The notes under the pieces are model-generated. The model saw nothing but the letters and a program-made list of their open reading frames with translations, was not told the DNA's origin and ran no database searches. From assembly GCA_030039695.1 (NCBI GenBank), contig JASHVB010000925.1, positions 1 to 5,705 of the forward strand: a stretch of 5,705 nt of DNA, given 5' to 3'. Shown here piece after piece: positions 1-4,632 of this stretch; position 1 is the first letter of the stretch; each line of letters opens with the position of its first letter. This DNA comes from Acetobacteraceae bacterium (lineage in GTDB: Bacteria > Pseudomonadota > Alphaproteobacteria > Acetobacterales > Acetobacteraceae). The translations under genes were made by a program, and so were the position numbers.

Positions 1-62
1 CGTATGTCGCCCAATGATAATTGGATTGCTTCGGCTCTTCGGGCCTCGCAAAGACACGCAGC
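1..62. other. Left-edge non-coding stretch downstream of a minus-strand gene
   Basis: No convincing gene is seen here. It lies just past the stop codon of the minus-strand gene ending at 63. A weak stem (GGCTC 33-37 with GGGCC 41-45, one G-T pair, 3-nt loop) is present, but no T-run follows it on either strand, so I do not call it a terminator. Confidence 0.3.
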
Positions 63-302
63 TCAGGAATGGTTCTGCTTGTCTGATGACATATCGTTTT
101 TTGTTGGCTGCTGCTTGTTCGCCTCATGGTGGCCAACCGCGCAGCCAACTCCCGCACCGGTCACGCCATGATGATCGGCCACGTGGCCGACTACGCCACC
201 AAACGCGGCACCCTTCAGGCAACCTTTGGCATGGGCGGGAACCGGCGCGATCCCGGCCCCAAAACAAAGCGTCAGCACAGCCAATGCAATTAGTGTCCGC
301 AT
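63..302 (-). CDS. Small secreted glycine-rich (glycine-zipper-like) protein
   Basis: This encodes a predicted exported protein of 79 residues. Residues 1-25 form a Sec signal peptide: MRT, a hydrophobic stretch (LIALAVLTL), then an APVPAHA cleavage region before K26. The mature part is small and rich in Gly, Val and His, with spaced glycines (GAAFGGVVGH at 31-40, then GVTGAGVGC) that resemble the glycine-zipper domains of small envelope proteins. It has two cysteines in the mature part (C28, C54) and a hydrophilic tail ending DKQNHS. I chose the ATG at 302-300 because GGAGAGG (plus-strand 312-318) sits 9 nt upstream; another in-frame ATG at 311 is too close to that site. It lies 64 bp downstream of the lipoprotein gene on the same strand and may be cotranscribed. 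The molecular function is unknown; a periplasmic or membrane-associated role is inference. Confidence 0.75.
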   Translation of the reverse strand: MRTLIALAVLTLCFGAGIAPVPAHAKGCLKGAAFGGVVGHVADHHGVTGAGVGCAVGHHEANKQQPTKNDMSSDKQNHS

Positions 303-366
303 ACGATGCATCCTCTCCGGGATTGGACACCAAGAACGCCCGATCATCGGCCCCGTTCCATCGGAA

Positions 367-762
367 TCAGAAGTCGTGCCACCGCGTGGTGAAATGCAGC
401 CCGCACAGGCCGTTGGTCACATCGCCTTCCAACGTCGTGCCATGCTTCTTGCCGACCAGCGTGATCCGGTCGGCCTGTCCCTGCACAGTCCCGTCCGGAT
501 CGATGACGGAATTAACCCAGGTGCGATAATCCCAATGGTAGTAGAACTTCCGGTCCTGCACATACAATGTGACCAGCCCCGGATGCGGGCAGGTTTGGCT
601 GTCGGCCTGGAAGCGTGTGCTGGTGCCACGGTAAATGCCGTCGATCCTCGCCGCAGCGGGCGGCGGCGCAGCGGGCGGCCTTGTTGACTTTGGCGGCCGT
701 GACGCACAGCCAGCGACGGTGGCAAGGGCGGCCAGAAACATACAGACGCGAATTGTCGGCAT
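367..762 (-). CDS. Putative lipoprotein, unknown function
   Basis: This encodes 131 residues with a lipoprotein signal: a short positive N-terminus (MPTIR), a hydrophobic core (FLAALATVAG) and a lipobox VAGC with C19 as the lipidation site. A proline/alanine-rich spacer follows (about residues 23-39). The globular part is about 90 residues, starts DGIYRGTSTRF, and is rich in aromatic residues (KFYYHWDYRTW at 72-82) and beta-prone segments. C58 and C120 could form a disulfide. I chose the ATG at 762 rather than the longer frame from 867 because it gives a clean signal peptide and has GGGAG (plus-strand 767-771) 4 nt upstream. The pattern suggests a small beta-rich envelope lipoprotein, perhaps conserved in related alphaproteobacteria. 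I do not recognise a named domain and assign no function. Confidence 0.75.
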   Translation of the reverse strand: MPTIRVCMFLAALATVAGCASRPPKSTRPPAAPPPAAARIDGIYRGTSTRFQADSQTCPHPGLVTLYVQDRKFYYHWDYRTWVNSVIDPDGTVQGQADRITLVGKKHGTTLEGDVTNGLCGLHFTTRWHDF

Positions 763-896
763 CGTTCTCCCGTGGCGACGTAAGGCGACGCCCCCCTCAT
801 GCGGCGCCACCACTGATTCGGCAACCTTCATCCGTCCGGCTTCTGTTCGATGGCCGAGGCGATACACTGCCGGTTCTGTCCAAGGAGTACCCGCCC
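763..896. promoter_or_regulatory. Divergent intergenic region between the lipoprotein and DUF190 genes
   Basis: This 134-bp spacer separates the minus-strand lipoprotein gene (start 762) from the plus-strand DUF190 gene (start 897), so promoters for both directions should lie here. A possible plus-strand -10 element is TACACT at 863-868, but I see no good -35 at the proper distance, so no promoter is called precisely. Confidence 0.4.
882..887 (+). promoter_or_regulatory. Ribosome binding site of the DUF190 gene
   Basis: AAGGAG lies 9 nt before the ATG at 897. It fixes the start of the DUF190 protein and rules out the much longer in-frame extension that would begin near 615 and run antisense through the lipoprotein gene. 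Confidence 0.8.
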
Positions 897-1247
897 ATGC
901 AAGCGCCCTGTGATGCCACGCTGCTGCGCATCTTCATCGGTCACGACGATACCTATGAGGGGCGGCCACTTTACGAACAGATTGTGCTGCGCGCGCGCAC
1001 ACTCGGAATGGCCGGAGCCATGGTGACGCGAGGCATCCTGTCATTTGGTCCGGCGAGCGAGGAGCACCGAATCATCCTTCGCCAGACGGAGGATCTGCCG
1101 ATTCTGGTGGAAATCGTCGATACCGACGATAAGATCGAAAAATTCCTGCCGATCGTCGACAGCATGATTGGCAGCGGGATGGTGACGACAGAGAAACTGC
1201 ACGTGCATCGCTATGGCCGTGGGACCGGAGCGGGCGGAGCAACGTAG
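897..1247 (+). CDS. DUF190 family (PII-like) protein
   Basis: This encodes 116 residues and matches the DUF190 family in length and in motif order: LLRIFIGHDD (9-18), then YEGRPLYEQIV (20-30), ARTLGMAGAMVTRGI (33-47), LPILVEIVD (67-75), KIEKFLP (79-85) and a final GMVTTEKLHVHRY (94-106). Family members adopt a ferredoxin-like PII fold and are thought to be small oligomeric regulators; many lie next to crcB fluoride-channel genes, though their ligand is usually unknown. No crcB gene is visible in this window, so here the gene appears to stand alone, with a divergent lipoprotein gene upstream. The start is set by a strong Shine-Dalgarno sequence. The last 37 bp overlap a convergent minus-strand reading frame. 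Family assignment is by motif recognition; the cellular role is not known. Confidence 0.88.
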   Translation: MQAPCDATLLRIFIGHDDTYEGRPLYEQIVLRARTLGMAGAMVTRGILSFGPASEEHRIILRQTEDLPILVEIVDTDDKIEKFLPIVDSMIGSGMVTTEKLHVHRYGRGTGAGGAT

Positions 1248-1603
1248 TGCGCCTCTGCTCTGACAAGCGCGACGCGGATCGGGACCCCGGCAGCCGCTGC
1301 AGCCTTGGCCAAGACATGGCCGCGCGAGCAGTCTTCTTTCGCCAGCGATTCGGAGGCTTCAGACATACCAGTTCCGATCAAGACCACGAACCGCGGTGTG
1401 GCACCGCCGGTTGCTTGCCGCAGAATGAGCGGCGCGAGCACCAGTGCATAGCGCCGTGCCGGCGCGCCGGCGAGATTGATACCTTCATTCGAAGGGCTGA
1501 TCCCCAGCACCGACCCACACAGCCGAGGAACATGTGGCGCAGCGCGCTCCAGTTGGCGGCAGGCGGAGCCAAGGACTCTCAGCCATTCAACGCCTTCCCC
1601 GCG
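1211..1603 (-). pseudogene. Unidentified minus-strand coding-like frame, probably a 5'-truncated gene
   Basis: The minus strand is open from 1603 down to a TAG at 1211-1213 and reads like real protein, unlike the Arg/Gln-rich opposite frame. Recognisable stretches are GVEWLRVLG near its beginning, then LGISPSNEGINLAGAPARRY, LVLAPLILRQATGG, PRFVVLIGTGMSEASESLAK and AAAAAGVPIRVALVRAE. An in-frame TAG at 1604-1606, inside the IS605-like hairpin, closes the frame upstream. The first plausible start is a GTG at 1510, which would give 99 residues, but coding character extends at least 25 codons further upstream. This suggests a C-terminal fragment cut off at its 5' end, possibly by the mobile-element remnant beside it. 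The alternating hydrophobic strands and small-residue loops look like an alpha/beta fold. I do not recognise the family. The 3' end overlaps the DUF190 gene by 37 bp in convergent orientation. Confidence 0.5.
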
Positions 1604-1617
1604 CTAAAGGACGGGGA
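1596..1617 (-). mobile_element. IS200/IS605-type right-end hairpin (possible element remnant)
   Basis: TCCCCG (1596-1601) pairs with CGGGGA (1612-1617) around a 10-nt loop. Read on the minus strand the motif is CCCCGTCCTTTAGCGCGGGG, nearly the CCCCGTCCTTTAGGGCGGGG hairpin commonly found at the right end of IS605/IS1341-type elements, which is also the 3' end of the omega-RNA scaffold of TnpB systems. The minus-strand frame entering it ends ...VAEIPVL and stops at a TAG inside the hairpin, as TnpB frames often do. TTGAA follows 5 nt after the GGGGAAGG arm on that strand. No tnpB gene is present, because the moeB gene occupies the space where it should be. The remnant can be at most about 100-120 bp (to about 1717). 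The call rests on the hairpin only. Confidence 0.5.
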
Positions 1618-1717
1618 TCTCTGCAACCAGAGGCTGTCGGACATCGCTGCCTGCAAGCCAGCGGGGCGAGAAGTTCACCCCTTTGCCCGTCCGTGGTCCC
1701 CACCATATGTTGCGGTT
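1604..1717. other. Spacer upstream of moeB, possible mobile-element tail
   Basis: This 114-bp stretch separates the IS605-like hairpin loop from the moeB start. It must hold the moeB promoter unless transcription comes from further upstream, but I see no convincing -35/-10 pair. No strong Shine-Dalgarno precedes the ATG at 1718. On the minus strand it encodes a short tail (GKGVNFSPRWLAGSD, then RQPLVAEIPVL) that may be the last codons of a TnpB-like gene; this is speculative. Confidence 0.3.
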
Positions 1718-2536
1718 ATGGACCTCGATTTCACCGAAGACGAAATCCGACGCTACTCGCGCCATATCCTGTTGGCAGAGGTCGGCGGCACCGGCCAAGC
1801 GAAGCTGAAGGCTGCGCGTGTGCTGCTCGTCGGTGCCGGCGGCTTGGGTTCGCCACTGGTGCTGTATCTGGCCGCGGCCGGCATCGGCACCATCGGGATC
1901 GTCGATCACGACACGGTGGAGCTGTCCAACCTGCAACGCCAGATCGCCCACACCACGGCGGGCGTGGGTCGGCCGAAAGCGGAATCTGCTGCCGCCAGCG
2001 CGTACGCGATCAACCCCGAGGTGCAATTCGAAATCCACGCCACGCGACTGACCGCCGACAACGCGCTGGACTTGGTATCGCGATATGACATCGTTTGCGA
2101 TGGCACTGATAATTTCCCCACCCGCTTCCTGACGGCGGATGCCTGCGTGCTGGCGCGTCGCACGCTGGTGTCCGCAGCGGTGCTGCGCTTCGACGGCCAG
2201 CTTTCTGTATTCAAGCCGCACCAAGGCAGCCCGTGCTATCGTTGCCTCTATCCGGAACCGCCGCCGCCCGGTCTGGTGCCGACCTGCAGTGAGGCGGGCG
2301 TGCTGGGCGCTGTCACCGGCGTGATGGGCACGTTGCAGGCCACCGAAGTGCTCAAAGAGGTTCTCGGCGTCGGCGAAACGCTGGCTGGCAGGCTCCTGGT
2401 ATGGGATGCGCTGGCGACGCGGTTCCGCACTGTTAAGCTGCCGCGTGACCCCGATTGCGCGTTGTGCGGGCCGCAAGCGACGATCCACGACCTGTCCGCG
2501 CACGCCGACGCGGCGGCTCCAGTCTGTGCCCTCTGA
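1718..2536 (+). CDS. moeB: MoeB/ThiF/HesA-family sulfur-carrier adenylyltransferase
   Basis: This protein of 272 residues is predicted to adenylate the C-terminal Gly-Gly of a ubiquitin-like sulfur carrier (MoaD in molybdopterin synthesis or ThiS in thiamine synthesis) in the cytoplasm. The E1-like features are in order: N-terminal RRYSRHILL (11-19); nucleotide-binding GAGGLGSP (39-46); acidic IVDHDTVELSNLQRQ (61-75) with the arginine finger at R74; DGTDNFPTR (128-136) with the metal-binding Asp at D131; the zinc cysteines CYRC (173-176) and CALC (247-250); and C190, at the position of the mobile catalytic or thioester-type cysteine. The length suits MoeB; no C-terminal rhodanese domain is present, unlike MOCS3/MoeZ. 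The ATG at 1718 is chosen because MDLDFTEDEIRRYSRHIL matches the usual family N-terminus, although its ribosome binding site is weak. The next gene overlaps it by 11 bp. MoeB, ThiF and HesA cannot be separated by sequence alone, so the symbol is provisional. Confidence 0.88.
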   Translation: MDLDFTEDEIRRYSRHILLAEVGGTGQAKLKAARVLLVGAGGLGSPLVLYLAAAGIGTIGIVDHDTVELSNLQRQIAHTTAGVGRPKAESAAASAYAINPEVQFEIHATRLTADNALDLVSRYDIVCDGTDNFPTRFLTADACVLARRTLVSAAVLRFDGQLSVFKPHQGSPCYRCLYPEPPPPGLVPTCSEAGVLGAVTGVMGTLQATEVLKEVLGVGETLAGRLLVWDALATRFRTVKLPRDPDCALCGPQATIHDLSAHADAAAPVCAL

Positions 2537-2906
2537 GCCGCTTGGCATCCTGCTCCTGTCAGGCGCGCATGACCGCGCGCACTACGCGTTCGTTCTGGCT
2601 TCTGGTGCGGCCGCGTTAGGACGCAACGTCATTCTGTTCGCCACGAACGCCGGCTGCCACGCGCTGTTCTCCGACTGGTCAGGCCTCACCGACACAGCGC
2701 GTGATGCGCGGGTACGCGCGGCCGGTGTGGCCGGGCTGGACGAGCTACGCGAAGCATCGCGCGAGCTGAGCGTGCGGATGATTGCCTGCGAAGCAGGACT
2801 GCGCGCCGAGGGGCTGGACCCTGCGCAGCTCATGGCAGGGGTCGAGGTAGCGGGCGTCACGACCTTTCTGTCGGCCGTGGAGGCAGGACAAATCGTTGCG
2901 ATCTGA
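2526..2906 (+). CDS. DsrE/DsrF-like family protein
   Basis: This 126-residue protein has the layout of the DsrE/F-like family of small alpha/beta proteins that bind or relay persulfide sulfur. The N-terminal strand GILLLSGAHDRAHYAF (7-22) is followed by a helix and second strand ASGAAALGRNVILFAT (25-40), and then by RMIACEAGLRAEGL (84-97), whose C88 is the likely sulfur-accepting cysteine. The tail contains GVEVAGVTTFL (105-115). The start is a GTG at 2526; it lies inside the end of moeB, so the two frames overlap by 11 bp and translation is probably coupled. Pairing with an E1-like adenylyltransferase fits a sulfur-transfer pathway in which this protein supplies or receives sulfur. The exact partner is unknown, and no tusA or carrier-protein gene lies beside it. 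Family assignment is by pattern; many such proteins are annotated only as DsrE family. Confidence 0.82.
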   Translation: MPSEPLGILLLSGAHDRAHYAFVLASGAAALGRNVILFATNAGCHALFSDWSGLTDTARDARVRAAGVAGLDELREASRELSVRMIACEAGLRAEGLDPAQLMAGVEVAGVTTFLSAVEAGQIVAI

Positions 2907-2909
2907 TGC

Positions 2910-3068
2910 GCGACGAGACTGACCGCCGATTGTGATTGCGGGGTGGTTCAGCAGTGGCAGCGCGGCGTCCGGTCCCAGACATGCACGCAGCACCGCGTCC
3001 GACAGCTCATCCGTATCAATGTGGCCCCGGATCCGGACACTAAACTCGGGCGCGCCGGGCGCGGATGA
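2910..3068 (-). pseudogene. Unidentified coding-like fragment next to the Wzt remnant
   Basis: One minus-strand frame reads SSAPGAPEFSVRIRG, then HIDTDELSDAVLRACL, then GPDAALPLLNHPAITIGGQS. This looks like protein rather than random translation. The same frame then runs on antisense into the DsrE-like gene, where it is unlikely to be real, and ends only at 2745. No start codon or ribosome binding site marks it as a complete gene. It lies where the body of the Wzt ATPase should be but shows no Walker or ABC-signature motif, so it is probably a different gene fragment joined by deletion. I do not recognise the family. Confidence 0.35.
2919..2951 (+). terminator. Weak hairpin after the DsrE-like gene
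   Basis: CTGACCGCC (2919-2927) can pair with GGTGGTTCAG (2942-2951) in a 9-bp stem with one bulged T and one G-T pair, 12 nt after the stop codon. No T-run follows, so it would at best be an atypical terminator between the convergent units. Confidence 0.22.
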
Positions 3069-3074
3069 ACTCAG

Positions 3075-3200
3075 TCAACCGTGACGACGACACCAGGATC
3101 TCGCCGCCGCGATCACGGTCTTTTCCACGCTGCGGGCAGTACCGTCATAGAGCGGTACTCACACCGATCCCTCGTCGGTCAGAGCTTCCGACGTCGGCAT
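3075..3200 (-). pseudogene. Remnant of a Wzt-type ABC exporter ATPase (N-terminus only)
   Basis: Starting at an ATG at 3200, the minus strand reads MPTSEALTDEGSV, a TGA at 3161-3159, then VPLYDGTARSVEKTVIAA before the frame degenerates and stops at 3075. The block PLYDGTARSVEKT resembles the start of Wzt/TagH/KpsT-type ATPases of polysaccharide export, which commonly begin with a strand followed by 'fPlYD...RSLKK'. The remaining ~200 residues, including the Walker A and B and signature motifs, are absent. The start lies 8 nt after the reconstructed stop of the Wzm-like remnant, which is the usual wzm-wzt order and spacing. The in-frame TGA and missing body make it non-functional. The call depends on a short block and on its neighbour. 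Confidence 0.5.
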
Positions 3201-3208
3201 GGTCAGAG

Positions 3209-3960
3209 CTAGAGCGCCATACGGCTGCACGCTCGGACCTAAGACACCGGGGCCATGCCGCACACGACCGCGGTGAAAAGGAGCGCCGTTGCCGGCTCGT
3301 GCAGGCCAAGCATCATGCCGAGCGTCCGTGGACACATGATTTGCGCCGGATCAAACAATGGATTCCGTGGCAGCGACTTCACGCGCGTAGCCAGTTTGTT
3401 GGCTTCCACGTTACCGATGTCAAAAAACACCCAATCTGTATCACACTTTTCACGATCGACTGAATGTCCCAAAACCATGAGCCAATTGAGCCGCACAATA
3501 TTGTCAACACCATTGAACCAATCACGCATAGGATGAGGCGCGGCAGCGCAGGACTGCGCAGCACCCCCGCGATATCAGCAATCAGCGGTAGACAACGATA
3601 ATGATGTAGACAAAGATAATGATGACGAAATGCTGTGCCAGCACCCTTAGCTGTGGATCACCGTACAGATGGCACAGTCACAGAAGGGCACGGGTACGCC
3701 GCGGATGATCGACCCAGCGTTGGCGACGGTGGTTAAGGTCTAGGTGACGAGCGCACTCAGAAGTCCCCAATGCACCAATGACCGTGACCAGAATAGCAGA
3801 TGCTTGTGGATCCTGTTGTGGAACAGGGGGGCGGAATGGAGGTCGCGCGCACCGACCATGACACGCTGGTCAGTATCGGCCAAAGCAGCACACCGCGCGC
3901 TACGTCGTCCATCACCAGCCAGTCGCGCGCAGCCAGTGAAATGTCGGCGCGAAGCGCGAG
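3209..3960 (-). pseudogene. Decayed ABC-2 polysaccharide-export permease (Wzm type)
   Basis: No single frame is open, but pieces in three frames on the minus strand line up in the order expected of a Wzm/ABC-2 permease. From the 5' side: LRADISLAARDW (near 3954-3919); VGARDLHSAPLFHNRIHKHLL followed by WGLLSALVT and a TAG at 3742-3740 where the family usually has Glu; TLTTVANAGSIIRGVPVPF in the same frame; after a frameshift near 3650, LRVLAQHFVIIIFVYII; after another near 3580, LPRLILCVIGSMVLTILCG, WDIQSIVKSVIQIGCFLTSV and TWKP; then, after a third near 3380, NPLFDPAQIMCPRTLG; and a last piece RACSRMAL ending at 3209. Family members are about 260 residues with six membrane segments and export O-antigen or other glycans across the inner membrane with Wzt. 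At least three frameshifts and several stops show the gene is dead. Confidence 0.7.
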
Positions 3961-4018
3961 GCCAGCGCTCCTTGCGCTGGGCGTGCAAAGTCAGCGGCAT
4001 AGGCGCGCGCCTGATAGC

Positions 4019-4378
4019 CTATCCCGCTGCCGAGTACAATTTCGGTTCGATCGCAGGGGGTGTACGGCGCGCAATCCTGACGCGATCGCCTCGTCGTAGG
4101 CGTTGTATGGCCGACGGTACGATAGCGATCGTTGCGCCGTCCCGGGCCCGGACGATAGATTCGACGTCAGCGGCCGCGCTGCCGACACATTCACGAAACA
4201 GCATCCGCACCGCCGGTGAGCCCTCAGGCCGCTCCCAGTGTATAACGAGAATCACTCCGATTCCCGCGAGTTCTGCTTCGGTGGCATGCTTGGACCGGGG
4301 AGCGGGCGACGCAGCGGTCGCGGCACAGCCCGCCACAGCGAGCACTAACACCCAGAAAATTGCTGCATTCGGCCGCAT
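4019..4378 (-). CDS. Putative lipoprotein, SlyB-like tail
   Basis: This encodes 119 residues. The N-terminus has a signal peptide (MRPNAAIFWVLVLAVAGC) with lipobox VAGC and lipidation at C18, followed by a Ser/Ala/Pro spacer (19-31). The body contains ELAGIGVILVIHWERPEG (36-53), a cysteine at 64, and a C-terminal DVESIVRARDGATIAIV (71-87) then RRGDRVRIARR (95-105). That last block resembles the beta-barrel-like end of SlyB/Pcp outer-membrane lipoproteins (a strand, an Asp-Gly turn, then 'GdrVrv'), but the glycine-rich membrane part of SlyB is absent. The start ATG at 4378 is supported by the signal peptide; the ribosome binding site is weak (GAGCGAAG region). The gene appears intact although the genes downstream on its strand are wrecked. 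An envelope role is inferred; the function is unknown. Confidence 0.7.
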   Translation of the reverse strand: MRPNAAIFWVLVLAVAGCAATAASPAPRSKHATEAELAGIGVILVIHWERPEGSPAVRMLFRECVGSAAADVESIVRARDGATIAIVPSAIQRLRRGDRVRIARRTPPAIEPKLYSAAG

Positions 4379-4393
4379 CGAATTGCGCTTCGC

Positions 4394-4456
4394 TCAAGCT
4401 GCCGTTACGTTACCGTGCCCATTTCGGCTTCTGCCTGCAGGCGCGCCTCGTTGCAA
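4394..4456 (-). CDS. Possible 20-residue leader peptide
   Basis: On the minus strand a TTG at 4456 is preceded at 7 nt by a perfect AGGAGG and opens a 20-codon frame (LQRGAPAGRSRNGHGNVTAA) that stops at 4394, 15 nt before the lipoprotein start. The site is better than the lipoprotein gene's own ribosome binding site. It could be a leader peptide, the end of a lost gene, or chance. Confidence is low because the peptide is short and the start is TTG. Confidence 0.2.
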   Translation of the reverse strand: MQRGAPAGRSRNGHGNVTAA

Positions 4457-4495
4457 CTTCAGACCTCCTGACATACCCTCTGTGAGGCACTGAAA

Positions 4496-4514
4496 TCGCA
4501 GGCTTTTTCTGCGA
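4496..4514. repeat. Inverted repeat near the presumed left end of the element
   Basis: TCGCAG (4496-4501) and CTGCGA (4509-4514) form a perfect 6-bp stem around a 7-nt loop containing a run of five T. It lies about 120 bp before the transposase-like start and may belong to the element's terminal region. Confidence 0.4.
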
Positions 4515-4531
4515 CCAGGGTGCGCACCAAT

Positions 4532-4618
4532 ACCTGTCCGGTTTTTTTGCCAGCGGTGGCATAGACGCCTGATAGATAAGGATTTTGAGCGGGGCTGGTG
4601 CGGACTCAAACCTGTCCG
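4532..4618 (+). repeat. Direct repeat ACCTGTCCG, two copies
   Basis: ACCTGTCCG occurs at 4532-4540 and again at 4610-4618, 78 bp apart, flanking the region just upstream of the transposase-like gene. Spaced copies like these could be transposase-binding sites; that role is inferred. Confidence 0.4.
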
Positions 4619-4619
4619 C
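4584..4619. repeat. Two interlocking inverted repeats just before the transposase start
   Basis: TTTGAG (4584-4589) pairs with CTCAAA (4605-4610). GCGGAC (4600-4605) pairs with GTCCGC (4614-4619). The arms interleave and share base 4605, so in RNA the two stems would compete or form a pseudoknot-like fold 14 nt before the ATG. A separate stem, TGCCA (4548-4552) with TGGCA (4557-4561), lies upstream. Six-base repeats can arise by chance. Confidence 0.3.
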
Positions 4620-4632
4620 TTCAGTGTGGCGC

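Larger units (their letters stand above)
4379..4632. other. Intergenic region: lipoprotein leader and 5' end of an insertion element
   Basis: No full gene is seen in these 254 bp. The left part is the upstream region of the minus-strand lipoprotein gene and holds an AGGAGG Shine-Dalgarno-like site (minus strand, 4469-4464). The right part, from about 4480, precedes the transposase-like frame and contains four short inverted repeats and a direct repeat (listed separately), as expected of an insertion-sequence end. The exact element boundary cannot be fixed because the other end lies outside the window. Confidence 0.4.

Noticed and set aside
615..896. 94-codon upstream extension of the DUF190 frame
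   Set aside because: It is antisense to the lipoprotein gene, and the family N-terminus and a strong AAGGAG place the start at 897.
1247..1717. 157-codon upstream extension of the moeB frame
   Set aside because: The translation is low-quality and lies opposite a better minus-strand frame; family proteins begin at the MDLDFTEDE segment (ATG 1718).
1604..2548. Long minus-strand frame of 314 codons opposite moeB
   Set aside because: It is antisense to a clear MoeB-family gene and its translation is Arg/Gln/His-rich with no motif. Only its last ~35 codons, beyond the moeB start, could be real (possible TnpB tail).
3045..3110. Minus-strand GGEILVSSSRLTEF, resembling the end of nucleotide cyclase domains
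   Set aside because: The match is a short phrase without the flanking cyclase motifs; it is likely a chance reading of the Wzt-remnant junction in another frame.
3744..4493. 250-codon plus-strand frame across the Wzm remnant and lipoprotein region
   Set aside because: Its translation is Arg/Ser/Ala-rich with no motif and runs antisense to the lipoprotein gene and to the recognisable permease fragments.
4548..4561. TGCCA/TGGCA hairpin beside a seven-T run as a terminator
   Set aside because: The T-run precedes the stem on the plus strand, and on the minus strand the stem is followed by A, so neither orientation gives an intrinsic terminator.
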